NCBI GenBank assembly: GCA_027382625.1
Contig: JAJKFJ010022002.1
Span: 62,001 to 126,000, forward strand
Length of the DNA: 64,000 bases
Reading direction: 5' to 3'
Source of the DNA: Tetmemena sp. SeJ-2015
Taxonomy: Eukaryota; Ciliophora; Spirotrichea; Sporadotrichida; Oxytrichidae
Below the pieces are notes generated by a model. That model saw only the letters and a list, made by a program, of their open reading frames with translations, did not search any database and was not told the DNA's origin. Of the stretch, positions 10,801 to 23,145 are shown one piece after another. The translations under genes and the position numbers were made by a program. Each line of letters starts with the position of its first letter. Position 1 is the stretch's first letter.

Positions 10801-12970
10801 ACGGCCATCAACATCGGATACAGTTGCTAACTTCTCAATAACGACATGCTTTAGCTTTTAATAGATGGAGCTAATTCGAAAGAGATAAAGAACGAAATGG
10901 GAAAGGCAGAGGTAGAAGTTAATAAAAATAATGGAGAAAGAAAAGTCGGTATTATAGTAAGTGGGGCTGCTCTTATAGATATTGCTGCTGATAGCTTTAT
11001 GAAAGACAAATTTATTGACATTTGCAGTCTCGCTCAAGTCGTCCTAGCTTGCAGAGTCTCACCAAAGTAAAAGGCAGATGTAGTAAACATGGTTAAAGAA
11101 AGATACCCTGAGGCTACTACTCTTGCTATTGGAGATGGCGCAAACGACGTTAATATGATTACTGCTGCTCACATAGGAGTAGGAATAAGTGGAAAAGAAG
11201 GATAATAGGCTGCAAGAGCTGCTGACTATGCAATTGGCTAATTTAAGTTCCTTCAGAATTTACTCTTTGTCCACGGAAGAGAGTCCTATAGAAGAAATTC
11301 ATATCTGATCTGCTATATGTTCTACAAGAATGCTCTTTATGTGTTCCCATAATTTTGGTATGGAATTCTTAATACTTTCTCAGGACAAACAATTTATGAG
11401 TCTTGGGTATATCAGCTTTACAATATCGTATTTACAGCACTACCTATTATGTGGTATGCACTTTTTGACGCTGAATTCAGCAGAGAAACTTTACATTCAG
11501 ATCCTAAGCTTTATGTGGCGGGCCCGGATAAGCGTCTTTTTAATAAGAAGATCTTTTGGAAATGGATGCTATATGCCACTTGCAAAGCCTGCCTAATTCT
11601 GTTCCTAGTCGCTTGGACCTTCGAGAACTCTGTAAATAAAAAAGGCTAAACCTCTTCTTTCTGGGTTTTCGGCATGATCATTTATTCGCTGATAGTAATT
11701 CTAGTGAACGTTGAGATTCTCTATCAGACTAGCAATCATTCGGCCTTAAGTATTTTCATTTTCATAATATCTACTGGTTCTTTCTATCTGGTTTATGCTA
11801 TAGAGAGCGCTCTAACTATAATTCCCAATCTCTACGGCACTTACTTCTTCATTTGGATTTCTCCTCAGTACTACCTAGTCATCATCTTTGTCGTAATCTT
11901 TCAACTCTTTATTCAAATGTCTCAAAGAGATAAGTTAATTTTTAGTTAGCATCCTTAAATTCTTGATATAAGATATGGCAAAGTGGTACTTCGAATATAA
12001 AGACAGTGCTAATCTTAAAGGGACCCATCACTCCATAAGACAAGATGAGAAGGAGGGAATTCAGCAATCCTTAGCCATCACATAGCAATAGACTAAGAAT
12101 ATAGCACACGATAGCTAGTAGAACCCTGAAAATTTTGTAAACACTTTTGAGGCTATTAGAAGGCAGACCACTCATAAGGGCTTTGCATTCAGTTAGGAAA
12201 GAGGAAACGACCCCATGGTTATTGAAAGACTTCCAACCAACAAGAGAAGTATAATTATCATGATTATAGGATAATAATTTATATGAGAATCTAGCACATG
12301 AACTCTTTAAATTTAAGTCAGAATAGAATTGGAGATGACACTCCAAAGGCCAATGCTCCTCACTCTGCACACTCAAGAGGCGGCAACAAAGTAGCACCTG
12401 TTTATCACTTCCACACAATTAAATGTAAACTTAATTAATTATCAGTCCTAGAAATCTAACTCCATTAAGCAAGCTGATTAAAGTGATCTAAACTGAATAA
12501 ATGAAAATGGCACTATACAGGAGGAAAGCATCTATGAAGTGGAATATGATAGCGAAGTTTCCCAAAATTACGATTAAAATATATAAAAGAGAGATCAAAC
12601 TTCAATTTCAGACTTAAACGAGAGCAGCTAGGGGAGGTTGAACGAAAGCAGTATAGATCAGATTCTTCATCTCTCTTCAAAACAGTCGGATTAATAAGTC
12701 AAGGCGGCGGCAAAAAGGGTTTATTAACATCGACAGCAATATGACGACTCAAACAAAAATACTGATGATGAGGTGGAAGAGAATAAAGAAAGAGTTAAGA
12801 AACATTTTTTAACTATAATATTTAACCTGGTCTAAAGTTGGTTTAAGTCAAGTCTAGGAAGATTAAGAATCCACTCAAAAAAGCAAAATTCAAGACCTAG
12901 GATTTGGAAAACACTCTCACTGGGATTCTAAAGTAGAATCGTTGAGTAATCTTTTTAATGCTTAAAAATA
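7821..12970 (+). CDS. P4-type ATPase (phospholipid flippase)
   Basis: Flips aminophospholipids from the outer to the inner membrane leaflet using ATP. Visible in order: first TM pair ([20 protein letters not shown] and following), actuator DGETN in [10 protein letters not shown], the phosphorylation site [11 protein letters not shown] near 9305-9335, nucleotide-binding [12 protein letters not shown] and [11 protein letters not shown], hinge [10 protein letters not shown] near 11130, and four to five C-terminal TM segments to about 11950. Eight AT-rich IESs and one 545-bp GC-rich IES break the frame; each removal recovers the family sequence. A long charged, Ser-rich tail follows TM10. Upstream ATGs at 7821-7857 are one frame off the body, so a short IES probably lies near 7910. 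The end is uncertain (12945-13080) because several frames are open. Confidence 0.9.
8314..8361. other. IES in P4-ATPase, pointer AAAT
   Basis: AAAT at 8314-8317 and 8358-8361; deleting 44 bp gives [14 protein letters not shown], the expected start of the actuator domain. Confidence 0.8.
8599..8640. other. IES in P4-ATPase, pointer ACTGA
   Basis: ACTGA at 8599-8603 and 8636-8640; deleting 37 bp joins IPLAAT to DEMVLNFEG in frame. Confidence 0.85.
9147..9188. other. IES in P4-ATPase, pointer TGGCTT
   Basis: TGGCTT at 9147-9152 and 9183-9188; deleting 36 bp removes a TGA and gives [18 protein letters not shown], the conserved stretch after TM4. Confidence 0.88.
9407..9455. other. IES in P4-ATPase, pointer GCTTA
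   Basis: GCTTA at 9407-9411 and 9451-9455; deleting 44 bp gives [20 protein letters not shown] in frame with the downstream nucleotide-binding domain. Confidence 0.82.
9709..9755. other. IES in P4-ATPase, pointer GAAAATA
   Basis: GAAAATA at 9709-9715 and 9749-9755; deleting 40 bp gives [18 protein letters not shown], which leads into the [13 protein letters not shown] motif. Confidence 0.85.
10141..10702. mobile_element. 545-bp GC-rich, structured IES-like insertion with 17-bp pointer
   Basis: TATTATAGGTACTACTG is present at 10141-10157 and 10686-10702. Deleting 545 bp joins VELNIIGTT to AIEDLLQEKV exactly, in the middle of the P-domain coding region. Unlike other IESs here it is long and GC-rich. 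It contains perfect hairpins: CGACCGG/CCGGTCG (10194-10200 with 10210-10216), GGTGAGTGG/CCACTCACC (10347-10355 with 10359-10367) and GGAGCA/TGCTCC (10451-10456 with 10463-10468), followed by runs of eight to nine T. No protein-coding frame is convincing. A SINE-like or other Pol III-type element with a 17-bp target duplication would also fit. Its flanks could even splice as AG/GT (10149-10693). Confidence 0.75.
10190..10520 (+). ncRNA. Possible structured RNA within the GC-rich insertion (tentative)
   Basis: The core of the insertion holds at least four strong stem-loops and ends in long T runs near 10486-10515, as for a Pol III transcript. I do not recognise 5S, tRNA, SRP, RNase P or group I intron signatures. 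Orientation is inferred only from the T runs. Confidence 0.3.
11928..11975. other. IES in P4-ATPase tail, pointer AGATA
   Basis: AGATA at 11928-11932 and 11971-11975; deleting 43 bp gives [19 protein letters not shown], the usual short helix after the last TM segment. Confidence 0.82.
12244..12289. other. IES in P4-ATPase tail, pointer GAGAA
   Basis: GAGAA at 12244-12248 and 12285-12289; deleting 41 bp joins LPTNKR to [17 protein letters not shown] in frame. Confidence 0.7.
12417..12441. other. Short IES in P4-ATPase tail, pointer AATTA
   Basis: AATTA at 12417-12421 and 12437-12441; deleting 20 bp gives [17 protein letters not shown]. There is no family conservation here, so this rests on frame continuity only. 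Confidence 0.5.
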
Positions 12971-13081
12971 GTAGTGCACAGTTTATCTCTCTTTAAATTT
13001 ATTCTCGTTACAAATTCTCAAGATCTAAGCACAGAGAGCTTATTTTTATAGATTTTTTTGGGAATTAAAGATATGTTATAA

Positions 13082-16000
13082 ATGGAATAATCAGTGAACT
13101 ATTAAAGAAGCAGCAATTTAGAATAATTATCTAGTCATTTCAAGACCTAGGATTTTAAAAGGTCTAGACTCAGAGCTTAATCCAATATAACTTCCCAAAC
13201 TTTTAGTAAACTATAAAAAATATTATCAGTTCTCAAGTATAAACCTTTTTATTTTACTTTGAACTATGATAATAAGAATCTTAATGAGGAGGAGAGTAGA
13301 AACTTTTTGATTCTAATAAATCCTAAATCTTCCTCTCTAATGAGCAAACCTTTCTTATTTCAGCCCAAGGTTGGGTAAATAAATTAAAGAACAGTAACTG
13401 AAACTGATTTAAGTGCAAGAGAGCCCAAAACTTCCACCCATTTCTCAAATCATCCTTCAATTTGGAATTATATTGCATTATGGTATTTTAACTTTATATA
13501 AATTTTTGAGCTAAAGCAAATGATAAAGAGGTAACTCCAAGATACTTCAAATTTAACTAGCCGTTCGAATATAAATCACTTTCTCTAAGGCGATAAACAA
13601 TAAATAAGGAGTTTAAACTAGCCCGTAAAAGCAATTAATACTAATTCTGCATTAAAAATTAAAAAGAGAGGCTCAAGGAACTTCAAATCTTTCGACTAAA
13701 GTCAGTCCAGATATAAGCTTTAGGAGGAGGAAAGTAATAGCATTGGCTTCAAAGAAGATAAAACATTTATTGCTACATCAAATATGCACAGCAGCTTTTT
13801 GAATTTTCCTAATGGAAAAATAATTTCGTCTTTATAATTTCCTAATGAGCAGGTAACTAGAAATTTATCGATGACGAAATACTCTGAGAATGAAGAAGTT
13901 TGGAAATTGAAGACATTATATTCTAAGAGACAAGTTAACTAAAGATCAAAGTCGGATTTTTAACAAATGCATTTTATTTTTATGCTTGATTAATCACGCA
14001 CCAGCCATAGATCCTCACTTATAAAGAGTAAATTCGATACTCAGATTAGCAGCAGACAGAAAGGAGAACTTTAATATTTTATAATCTAAAAATTTAACTT
14101 TAATCTCCCAAACCATCTTTTCCATCTCCTAGGGAATTCAAGCAGTTTACTGATTTCAAGATCGAAGAAATTAATGGAGAGCGAGTGAGAACTCAAAGAT
14201 AGAAAGAAATAACCGAGCGAGAGGAAGCTTAACAGTTGCAGGCTATAGATGTAGAGAAATTGCAAACTCAAGCCAATTTTTTCATTAAAAAGCAGAATCA
14301 CAATTAGTAAATACAAGAGCTATTTTCTCACAAAATGATTATAGTTAACTTTAATTAAGAAGAACTATTATAGATTTAAATGGAATTGATGAACTCAGGA
14401 ATAATTTCGAACATCATCAAGACTTCAAGGAAAATGAGATCGAATTTAAAGCTTATAGACTTTTAACTCACTCTGCAAAAGAATACTAAATCCCCAGAGC
14501 GCAGATAATAGGGTTTTTAAGATTCAATAATTTAGTTATATTATGTTTAATGATATAAAAGATTTCAAGTCAATTAAAGAGCTTATGCTCTAAGAGGAGA
14601 GACAAAAAATTGGCATGCATGAATAAGAATAACAGATAAATAATCACAAGCAAGAGAGAGTCAAATATTAATCCTTCAATACAAGTAAAGAGGCTAATTA
14701 AAGAAGAAAACTAAATCAGTACAGGAATCCATTTGATACCACACTAGCCATAGATATTCCCATTTCAGACTTGGAGAATAATTTTTAAATACTCCCAGAG
14801 ATAAAGTCACCTACTCAAATTCAAAATGATAAATAAAGGGCTGCAAATTTACAAGTTAGTATAAGCTCCTCAAGGAACCAAAATTTTAGCAATTTCAATA
14901 TGGGAATGAATACTCCTTTTTCAAAAATATCATTGGCCTCTCCCATCTTAACTAAAGATAAAAATAGTCAAAGTATGTTGAGACAAAATAAGAGCAAGCC
15001 AGCTACTTTGGTATCTTCTTATTTATATCTCAAATTTGAGAAGACATCTATCGAAAGATTTCAGGCCACATAGAAGAGACAATTGCTCCTAACTTTATCA
15101 TTAAATTATTCAAAGTTATTTCTTAGTTTAAATTTATTACTTTCTACTTGAGGAGCATCTAAATTAGGACTCTTAGCTAACTTTTGATGCTAAAAAACAT
15201 CAGCAGAATTAAAGCCAAGATCTTAAAGTACTTTAGCATGCTCTATTTTCTAATAACAAGCTACTAGAGAAAACAGAGATCAGATCTTTGAAAAATAGTG
15301 GAGCAATTTAAGAGCCAGAGAGCTTGAAATAGAGGAATCTAGACAAAATTGGATAAACTATGTAATTTATAGAAAACTCAGACACTCAGAGCGACTTTTC
15401 AAAGGAGTTTTATAAGGATGAATAAAAGATAAGCGAAGAGAATTATGTAAGATCAAAGTTTAAATCTTATTTGTTTTTGGTAGATCTTCTCAGAGGTAGA
15501 ATTTGACAACTTAGAGAAATACTTCTAATAACTTGACGAGAGATCATTTTACTGTAAGATGATTTTTCACTTTATAGTGATAAACTTATAGCTCGGAAGT
15601 ATTAGGAGTTCAAGAAATAATTTTCAAACGAATCTTTGAGGCTGTAGCAAGTGGATATTCTTTCTCATATGCAAAGCAATAACAAAATTGGAGAATATAG
15701 AGATAGCGAAGATAAAATCATGTAGGAGTATTTATAAGTACATCAAAGAGAAAATGAGGCACCCCTCATGATTATTCATTAGTTGAAAAATTAAAGACTG
15801 ACCATTGGAAATTAGAAGCTAACCATTTAGGGAAGTTAAGCTCTATCTAATGCGATTAACTAAATGGATGGAACAAAATTAAAGCACATCTACTTGGAGA
15901 ACACATTTTAAGAGCACGATGCTTTTCCAAGGTTTTTAGGATTTTATTATGCTTGCTTTAAATAGGTTTTTGCAATAGCTTCGAATTAAGAATGATCTTC

Positions 16001-18650
16001 TCTCAATGATATTCGTAAATATGCACTTTGAAGAAAAAATTTCCGATCTCTTAATATAAGCCCTCGAAGAGTATTCATATTTCAAATTTTAAAAACTAAG
16101 CATTAGCAACTGCTAAATGGGAATGAACTTAGATGAATTCATAAAATAGCTTAAACGAAGGATTCATATTATTTTTTCCACTGAAAAAGTTATCATTAGC
16201 ATAAATGAACCTGAATGACACTCATCTCGAAATGCTAACAGCCTACATAAAATCTAATGCGAATCTAATTGAGTTAGATATATCTTGGAATCATTTCAGT
16301 TCTCAATCCCTTTAGAAATTTATTGTTGCCATGCGGCACGTTAACCACCTTCACTCTCTAAATATCTCTTGGAATAACTTTCATTTTGATAATGATGTGT
16401 CATAGGAAATTGCTCATTCGTTTACTTCTTTAATTAAAAACTCCTCAAATCTGGTTCACTTATATAACTTACTAAAGATATTGATTTCTATATTTTTAGT
16501 TAGTTCACTTGGATCTTTCAAACTGTAATCTAAGTGACCACTTATGCTAAATTTTGGTGAAAGTAGCCAGCTAATCTCTGACTTTAATGGCTTTGCATCT
16601 CTCGGGGAATAAGCTTTCCCAGGCTTCGAAAAGTAAATTTAGGAACATTCTCAAGACTTAAGATTATAAAGAATTTTTTTATGAAAAGTAATTATCACTA
16701 GAGAAGGGAAGTAACTCATCATGTTTTGAAAGATTATGGAATGGATCACGAGGAATAAGTAATCGAGCAGTTCAATTTGAGATCACTTAAAGAAGATTAG
16801 CTAGCCAAGAAGGTAATATTCACTCACCAGTCACCCAGAAATAGACAAATATGTTATAAGCAGGTTAAGATCATTATATATTTATGTCTTGTGGAGAATC
16901 ATTGGACAGAATGATCTAAATCGAGAAATAGGAAATAAACATTGGCAGCATGAAACATAATGGTATGAAAGTGAAGACTGTTGGATTTGCAGGATAATGG
17001 AGATATTTTACAACTTCTTGCCTTGAGAGTGAGTTTACTGACGACTAAAAGTACTTAAATAATTTAAATTTCATTAAGTATAATAGCTAGGAATAATCTG
17101 AAAAAGCTTTCTCGAGACTAGTGAATGAACTTGAGTATGAAGATATTTTCGATCTTAAAGAAAGACAGTTTAAATTTATCCATTTTTATCCATCTTTAAT
17201 ATAAGAAGTTTTATTGCATCGGAACATTTACCTAATGGAAATTTGTGAAAATGCAAAGACTTTAGATCTTTTGATGAAGATAGACACTACTGCTTAAAAT
17301 TTTGTAGATCAAAAGAAATCCGAGCAAGATATATGGAAGTATTACTCCAAAGTGTGGACTTATAAGCTAGCATAATATCTTCACTACAAACCTTTTCATG
17401 ATAGACTTTACAAAGGCGCAATTAGTTTGCATATTAATTTATAATTTTAATCCCTATAGATGATATGCTGTGGATGTTTTGTGATATTGTCCCTCCAGGA
17501 AAGCATTCTTATTTTTTGGTTTATAAGACTCTTGAAGGGCAGATCAGGAAAAGATTTTTCACCACTGTAGTTAAACTGAGGAGCGAAGATATAAAAGAAG
17601 TAATCTTATTCAGAATGTCATCAACATTTTTCTAGACTAATTATTGAAGCGGAAGACTGAGTTGAAGCAAAGAGTTTTCAATAAAGGGACAAGTATGTTC
17701 AAAGATTGGACAGAAGGCAGTTCTAAAGATTATCAAAAGATAGCTTATCTTTTAAATGAATAATGGAAGGTCCCTAAATTAGTGAAAGATGAGGAAGATG
17801 TAAGTATAAGTGTCCTATTAAAGATTTTTAGAGAGCTAAAATTCAAGAGATTTTGATAAAAAACATGGAACTACTTCTCAACATTCACAGATCTTTAATA
17901 GCTTAATCTAACTATCCAAATATATCACTTAATGAAGTTACTTAGTTTGCCAACTCTATGAATTTCATAGATAGCAATTTTGGCCTCTCTGCTTTTGATA
18001 GACAGTATATTGCCTCTAGTGTTTCATCTTAGAAGAAAGACTTAGGAGAAGAATAAGGCTCAGCTTCTTCTGCCTCAGATTTGAGAAGATCTGATTTCTA
18101 CGAACTCTTGATTAGAAGCGCAGGTGCTATCTATAGAGAAACTGGAATCTGTAAGACTTTTTCAGAATCTTTTGAGAGATTAATAGCAGATAAATTCGTA
18201 GGAATGGATAGTTTCTTCGTTCATGAAAATTATAGAAAAGATAAAATTTGGGTTCTCGAAGTGAACGATATCCTCTTTGCTAATCAGAAATCTTTACTAA
18301 AGCTATATAAGCAGCTATGTTCAAGAACAGTGCATAAAAATCTAAGCCCTAAAATTGCTATTGAGTTCCTAATGAAAGACTTTAATCTTCTGGATCGAGA
18401 AGTGATCCAATGCTACTGCATGAGTAAAATGACAGAGGTCAATTAGAATGAGAAATCGGTATATAGTAAGCTAAGCTTTGTGGAATTCCTTGACTTCATT
18501 TGCAGAGTATGTGATGTTGCGCTGACAGATAAAGTACCCTTATATAAGAAACTTAAAGTCTTTCTATTGAAAACTTTCTTAACCTTTGGACTAAGGTATA
18601 GCGATTTCAAGGAAGAAATGATCGGGGAGAATGAGGAAGATGATTACTGA
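13082..18650 (+). CDS. Large leucine-rich-repeat protein of a ciliate-type family
   Basis: Start taken at the ATG at 13082 (MEQSVNYQRSSNLEQ), in a frame open to about 14187. The first 2.5 kb is low complexity, rich in S, N, Q and K, and probably disordered. Leucine-rich repeats appear at about 16200-16650 (LIELDISWNHFSSQSLQKF, LHSLNISWNNFHF, HLDLSNCNLSDHLCQILV). Near 16970 a CWIC-W motif (DCWICRQWRYF) occurs, which I associate with ciliate LRR proteins. The C-terminal end, DFYELLIRSAGAIYRETG to DFICRVCDVAL, is helical and intact (18081-18650). Several IESs must lie inside; one is resolved. No catalytic residues are seen; a scaffold role is a guess. Confidence 0.65.
14067..14104. other. IES in LRR gene, pointer AACTTTAAT
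   Basis: AACTTTAAT at 14067-14075 and 14096-14104; deleting 29 bp joins KGELQ to SPKPSFPSPREFKQFTDFKI in frame and bypasses a run into TGA at 14188. Confidence 0.8.
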
Positions 18651-18746
18651 TAGATAATTTCAATTTCATACGTATTGTATCATTAATCTTATTGGATAAA
18701 TCATTTACTTAGTAGAACAAATTAATATTAAGTATATTATCATAAA

Positions 18747-20597
18747 ATGGAAGAAGGAAAAAATAGCATAGTGAGAGTATAAAAGTTCTCTCGAAATCAG
18801 ATTCACACTTACTAGATAAGTGCCATTTCAAATCAACTTCTCAGTATAAAGTTGTATTGCATCATGCCATTAGAGCCTCTAAGTAAATTTCCCCTAATGT
18901 CTTAACTTTGCATTAAGTCTTCACCCTGCGACTGATAATTTCCCAATTGCACTTCTGCCCGTGGCAAACAAACCTCTCCTCTGTTATCAAATCGAGTATC
19001 TTCAGAGAAATAGATTGGATGATATTTTGATTGTGATTGAAAAGCGCTTCTTACCCAAATTCCAGAGCTTCTTCCAAAATTATTTCCTTAATGAGACATC
19101 TCTAGACGTCGAGCTAGTAGTTCTCTAAGATGAAGAAGAATCAGCAAGAGTGATTAGGTTACTGAAGGAAAAAATTGATGTATATCTTTTACAATTTGCT
19201 AATCTGTTAATAGAAAGATTTCATTTTCATGAATGGTGATAGCTTGAGTGATATAAGCTTGACCTCAATTTTAGAGACTCATTCGATCAACTAGAATGCA
19301 GTGACAACTTTGTTAAAGGAGCTTGATTTAACCCAAAAAGCAAAGTTTCAGGCTCAGAGAGGAGAAGTTTTAGGCTATGATATATTTGGACTGAGTTCAT
19401 GGGTTGAAAATTCTGCAGAATCTTCTAATCAATCATTGAGACTTAAATTATGATCAAACCATGATTTTACTATTTATAGACTTGTGTTTAAAGCCAACAA
19501 TCAAGAAAATGAGAATATGGATTTAAGTATAAAGCCCTCTCTACTAAGAAAGTGCTTAAGTTTCTAAGTCAGATCTGATCTTCAGTTCGGAGGAATCATC
19601 ATCTTCAAGTACTGGGCTATCAATCTACTTGAAAAGCTCGAAGAAGAGAAGGATATAGTGTTCTATAGCATTGAGGTAAAATAATTTCATATCTCTAACT
19701 GAATAGGATGAATTCTTGCCATTTTTGGCACGAAACCAATTCAAGGCTTCACTGAAAAAGTACTTCATCAAATCAAAGGATGAACTGAAGAGTTCTTTCT
19801 AGGATGCAGATATTTAAGACAAGCTTGAATTTATGATGAATCCCTCAAGAAAGATGACTAAGGACCAAGTTAAGATAGGTGTCTATATAGATAGCAATCA
19901 CTAAACTTACTACCAGTAAGAAATATAATGATGTCTTATTTGTGAATTAGGAAGTTTTAACTGTTGAGACACTATATTTCTGCAAACTAAGACTATCACA
20001 AGTTTTAAAAGCTCTAAGCTGTTCAAACACACATAAAATTCCTTGCAAAGCTTCTTTGACCCATTTTAAGCAAAAATAGAGGAGAATAAGCAAAATCAGA
20101 AGCCATTCTACGAAGGTCTCCCATCAATAGTCAAGCAAATTAGCTTGGACTCAGTTGCTGCAGTTGATGTTGAATTAGATGAGGGAGCTCAGGTATCAAA
20201 ATGCACTCTAGGAAAAGGAGTTAAGATAGGAAAGAAGTCTAAACTAGTGAACTGTATTATTCTCGACAAGGTTGAGATTGGAAATGAGTAATTATATATT
20301 CATGTGATAACCTTATATAGTTGCATTATTTAAAACTGCCTGATCCTAAGCAAGTGCAAGATATTGGATGGATGCAAATTAAAGGACATTAAGCTTGCAG
20401 CGGGTGAAACTTTATAAGAAAAATCAAATCTGGCAGGAGAAAGGCTAATGGTGGTTTTTAGGTTTAAATTTTATTTAAAATTTTTAAAAGGGAACAAATT
20501 TTAAAAAACTTTTAATATCGAAATTTTAATTTCGTTTAAGGGTTTTTTTATGGAGGGATCCTTCGAGCTTTTTGAGGTGTCCTATATCTCATTTTGA
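18747..20597 (+). CDS. EIF2B3: Translation initiation factor eIF2B subunit gamma
   Basis: Part of the guanine-nucleotide exchange factor that recharges eIF2 with GTP. The nucleotidyltransferase-like domain shows ATDNFPIALLPVANKPLLCY and FIFMNGDSLSDISLTSILE; the left-handed beta-helix shows GKGVKIGKKSKLVNCIILDK and CLILSKCKILDGCKL. Gamma is favoured over epsilon because there is no W2 domain after the helix and the ending ELAAGE-type turn is followed by NLAGERLMVV. The ATG at 18747 lies in another frame from ATDNFP, so at least one IES lies between 18830 and 18935. The 3' end beyond 20460 is AT-rich and uncertain; TGA at 20595-20597. It converges on SKP1. Confidence 0.82.
19177..19219. other. 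IES in eIF2B gamma, pointer GAT
   Basis: GAT at 19177-19179 and 19217-19219; deleting 40 bp joins LLKEKID to FIFMNGDS. The segment also begins GT and ends AAG, so a splice reading gives the same join. Confidence 0.65.
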
Positions 20598-21184
20598 ATC
20601 CAAGGGAATCTCTTCTAAAGTTATTCATCTTCCTCAGGTGTATAAGTCTCGTCTTCAAGTCCAAAGTCTTTCTTGACTTATCAAAGCTTTTCCCTTTGAA
20701 TTAAGCTCCTATCGCAGCACATGCCAGCTCAAAAATGGGTGGAATATCCAAGAAATTGCTGTAGTTAATCAGATCTATCCTTATATAAAGTTGAAATTAT
20801 AAGTCATTTTTAAAGGTTATAATTATCCAACCTTCCAAATCGTACTTCATTATGAACTGAACTTCGAAAGGATCTTAGAGAACAAGTTCGAGGTTGTTTT
20901 GGGGAAGTGGTGCTGGTATGTTGGCTGTGAGTTTCGCATAGTTGAAATGTTTGCAATAATTAACGATATCGATGAGATGCGCTGAGGGTATTTCTTCAAG
21001 GGGAATCTCATCTTCGTAGTTTTAGTTATCTTCGAACATGTTTCTCAGAAGTCCACACATTTAAATGATTCTTCAATAAATAAGTGGATCCATATAATAA
21101 GTGAGTAAATTTTTATTTTCTTGCGTCGACTTCAATTCTTTCTCCCTCTTTAGAAACAAGTGTAATTTTTGATTAAGGTTCCAT
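20575..21184 (-). CDS. SKP1: SKP1 (SCF ubiquitin ligase adaptor)
   Basis: Links F-box proteins to cullin in SCF E3 ligases. Minus-strand ATG at 21184 gives MEPQSKITLVSKEGERIEVD, then after a short break GLLRNMFEDNQNYEDEIPLE, LIDIVNYCKHFNY, LDIPPIFELACAAIGAQFKGK and a C-terminal GLEDETYTPEEDEQLQKRF. All parts of the BTB/POZ fold and the F-box-binding end are present. Small frame changes near 21090 and 20670 are best explained by short IESs (a CTTTG repeat of 20 bp spacing fits the second). The stop is not clear and the end abuts or overlaps the eIF2B gamma end. Confidence 0.85.
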
Positions 21185-21633
21185 TTTCTGAGTAAAAATA
21201 TTTTCCTGATAGATTTTAAGTTAAATTATTTATGAATTTCTATTATAAATAAAGAACTTCATAATACAAAAAGAGGCTCATTCTTGAGATTAAGACCCAA
21301 TCTTGAATTTATTTTCATAAAAAAAAGAGAAATAAAGAAAGTGAGAGAGAGTGTTATTCATTATTTATAGAGATTGAAAATGAGGAGGCAGTTTTAGTGG
21401 AACATAAATAAGAGAAGCAATCAATGATTATTAATTGAGTTGAATTTAATATAGGACTGAATATAGTACCTGAAATATAATTGATAATCTTTAATATACT
21501 AACTAATCCTTTTTATCAGCATGACAAATATAAAAAGTACATTTTTTTAAAAGTTGCATGAATTATAGAAACCTAAAAAAGACACTAGATCTTTTCAGCT
21601 ATAAAAGCGACTAATCTCTACATAGTGAGCCAG

Positions 21634-22217
21634 ATGACAATTCCTAACCCTAACAGTAAATCGGCTAAATTATTAACACAGATTCTAGAATCGGGCTACA
21701 ACCATCTCAGCCCTCAGACACAAATTTAGAAATTAAACGAAAGCAGAGTGAAATACATGAACAATAAAAAGAGAATAAAAAGAAAAGAGTCAGTGAAAAG
21801 GGGAATCATGAAAGAAGTAATTTATTAAAAGGATGTCCAAAGACAGGACATACCTCTAGTATTTTCGATTTTAAGTACACGACCTGCACTGATCAAATCT
21901 CTTAGTCAATACTGAATTACAAAAGAAGGGAGAAACTTATTTTCTTTTCTTCATTTAAGAAGAGGTTTTTCAAATGCTCTCAAACTGATAATAGTTCTGC
22001 TTCACATCAGTCTCTTCTGGACAGTGCAAAATTTATAGATAATTAATTACACTATTTTTTTAAAAATGGTTAATACATAAAGAATATTATCATGATAACA
22101 GCAAACGTTCTCGCTCTTTACTTGGCACAGAAACGATTTGAGCATTTTTATAACCTCGTCATCATGAAGATGAAAAATTATTTTTATGTTTCTTTATCAT
22201 GGCGTATTGGGGAGTGA
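21634..22217 (+). CDS. Hypothetical basic protein
   Basis: Two long UGA-free stretches in neighbouring frames: MTIPNPNSKSAKLLTQILE from 21634 (about 93 codons, rich in K, R and S) and SIFDFKYTTCTDQISQSIL to WRIGE ending at TGA 22215-22217 (about 118 codons). A short IES near 21860 could join them. No known domain is recognised. It lies next to the foldback element, so it may be chance. Confidence 0.3.
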
Positions 22218-22397
22218 CTGTAATCTTCACTTCAAATTTGAATTCGGATGAGATAAGTTAGCATTATCAGCAATACTACTAACATTCTTTGTAAGGCTTG
22301 AAAAGGTTTAAATTTCTCAAATTGATTAATTTAATTAGCTTTAAACAAATTAAATTGAAGAATCACTCCTCGAACTCCTGCTTTTTGTATTATATAA

Positions 22398-22456
22398 TTA
22401 GTAAAATTTGTAAGAAATAAGAGGGTAATGAAAAGTTTAATCAATCCAAAGTCGAT
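22398..22456 (+). repeat. Left copy of the 59-bp inverted repeat core
   Basis: Begins TTAGTAAAATTTG; differs from the reverse complement of 25815-25873 at two positions only. Confidence 0.95.
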
Positions 22457-22948
22457 TTATTATAATGTCTTTAATTATTTGATTAGTGAGTTTGAGAAAA
22501 AAATTCGCGTTCAAGAGACATTGAAGTACAGACAACATTTTCTATATTGAACAAGTAATAATTGAATTTCAAGTAAGTTTTATTCCAATAACATATAAAT
22601 ATATTCTAAAATTAAAATTTCATTTTTTATAGACGGCATCTATAAAAAAGGGAGAACAAATTTTTTCTCTTCAATTGTAAGTTATTCATTAGGAAATTTA
22701 TTTCTCTCAATTGTTAATTCATAGGCTTAATGAAATACACAATATATACATTCTTTAGAGTCTTAATCCAAATAACTCATTAGTTAGATCCATATTAAAA
22801 ATTTTAGTTACAATATGAATTTTTTTTACTTTCAATCAATTTATCGTTCACAATATTTTATCATACAATAATTTATTATTTGGCGTCTGCAATTGACTTA
22901 AATGTTTTTAATTTAATCATTTATAAAAAATTTTATGTGGGCAAATTT

Positions 22949-22962
22949 TCCGCCCGGGCGGA
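22949..22962. repeat. GC palindrome P1
   Basis: TCCGCCCGGGCGGA, a perfect 14-bp palindrome with weaker symmetry out to 22941-22970, in strongly AT-rich DNA. Its centre lies 175 bp from that of P2. Confidence 0.95.
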
Positions 22963-23115
22963 TTTTTTGCCTTTGGTCCCTAAGTAAATACTTTAATTGA
23001 TAGTGCTATTGATATGATTATTGGCGATAATATTGCTGAAATAAAAAAAGAAATTTCATTTATAAAATTGATTAAAGTTGATTAAAAATCTCGATATAAA
23101 CTAAAGTTAAAAAGA

Positions 23116-23145
23116 GCGGATTATCCGCCCGGGCGGAAAATCCGC
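23116..23145. repeat. GC palindrome P2
   Basis: The same 14-bp core TCCGCCCGGGCGGA at 23124-23137, extended by GCGGAT and ATCCGC to a 30-bp near-perfect nested palindrome. Confidence 0.95.
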
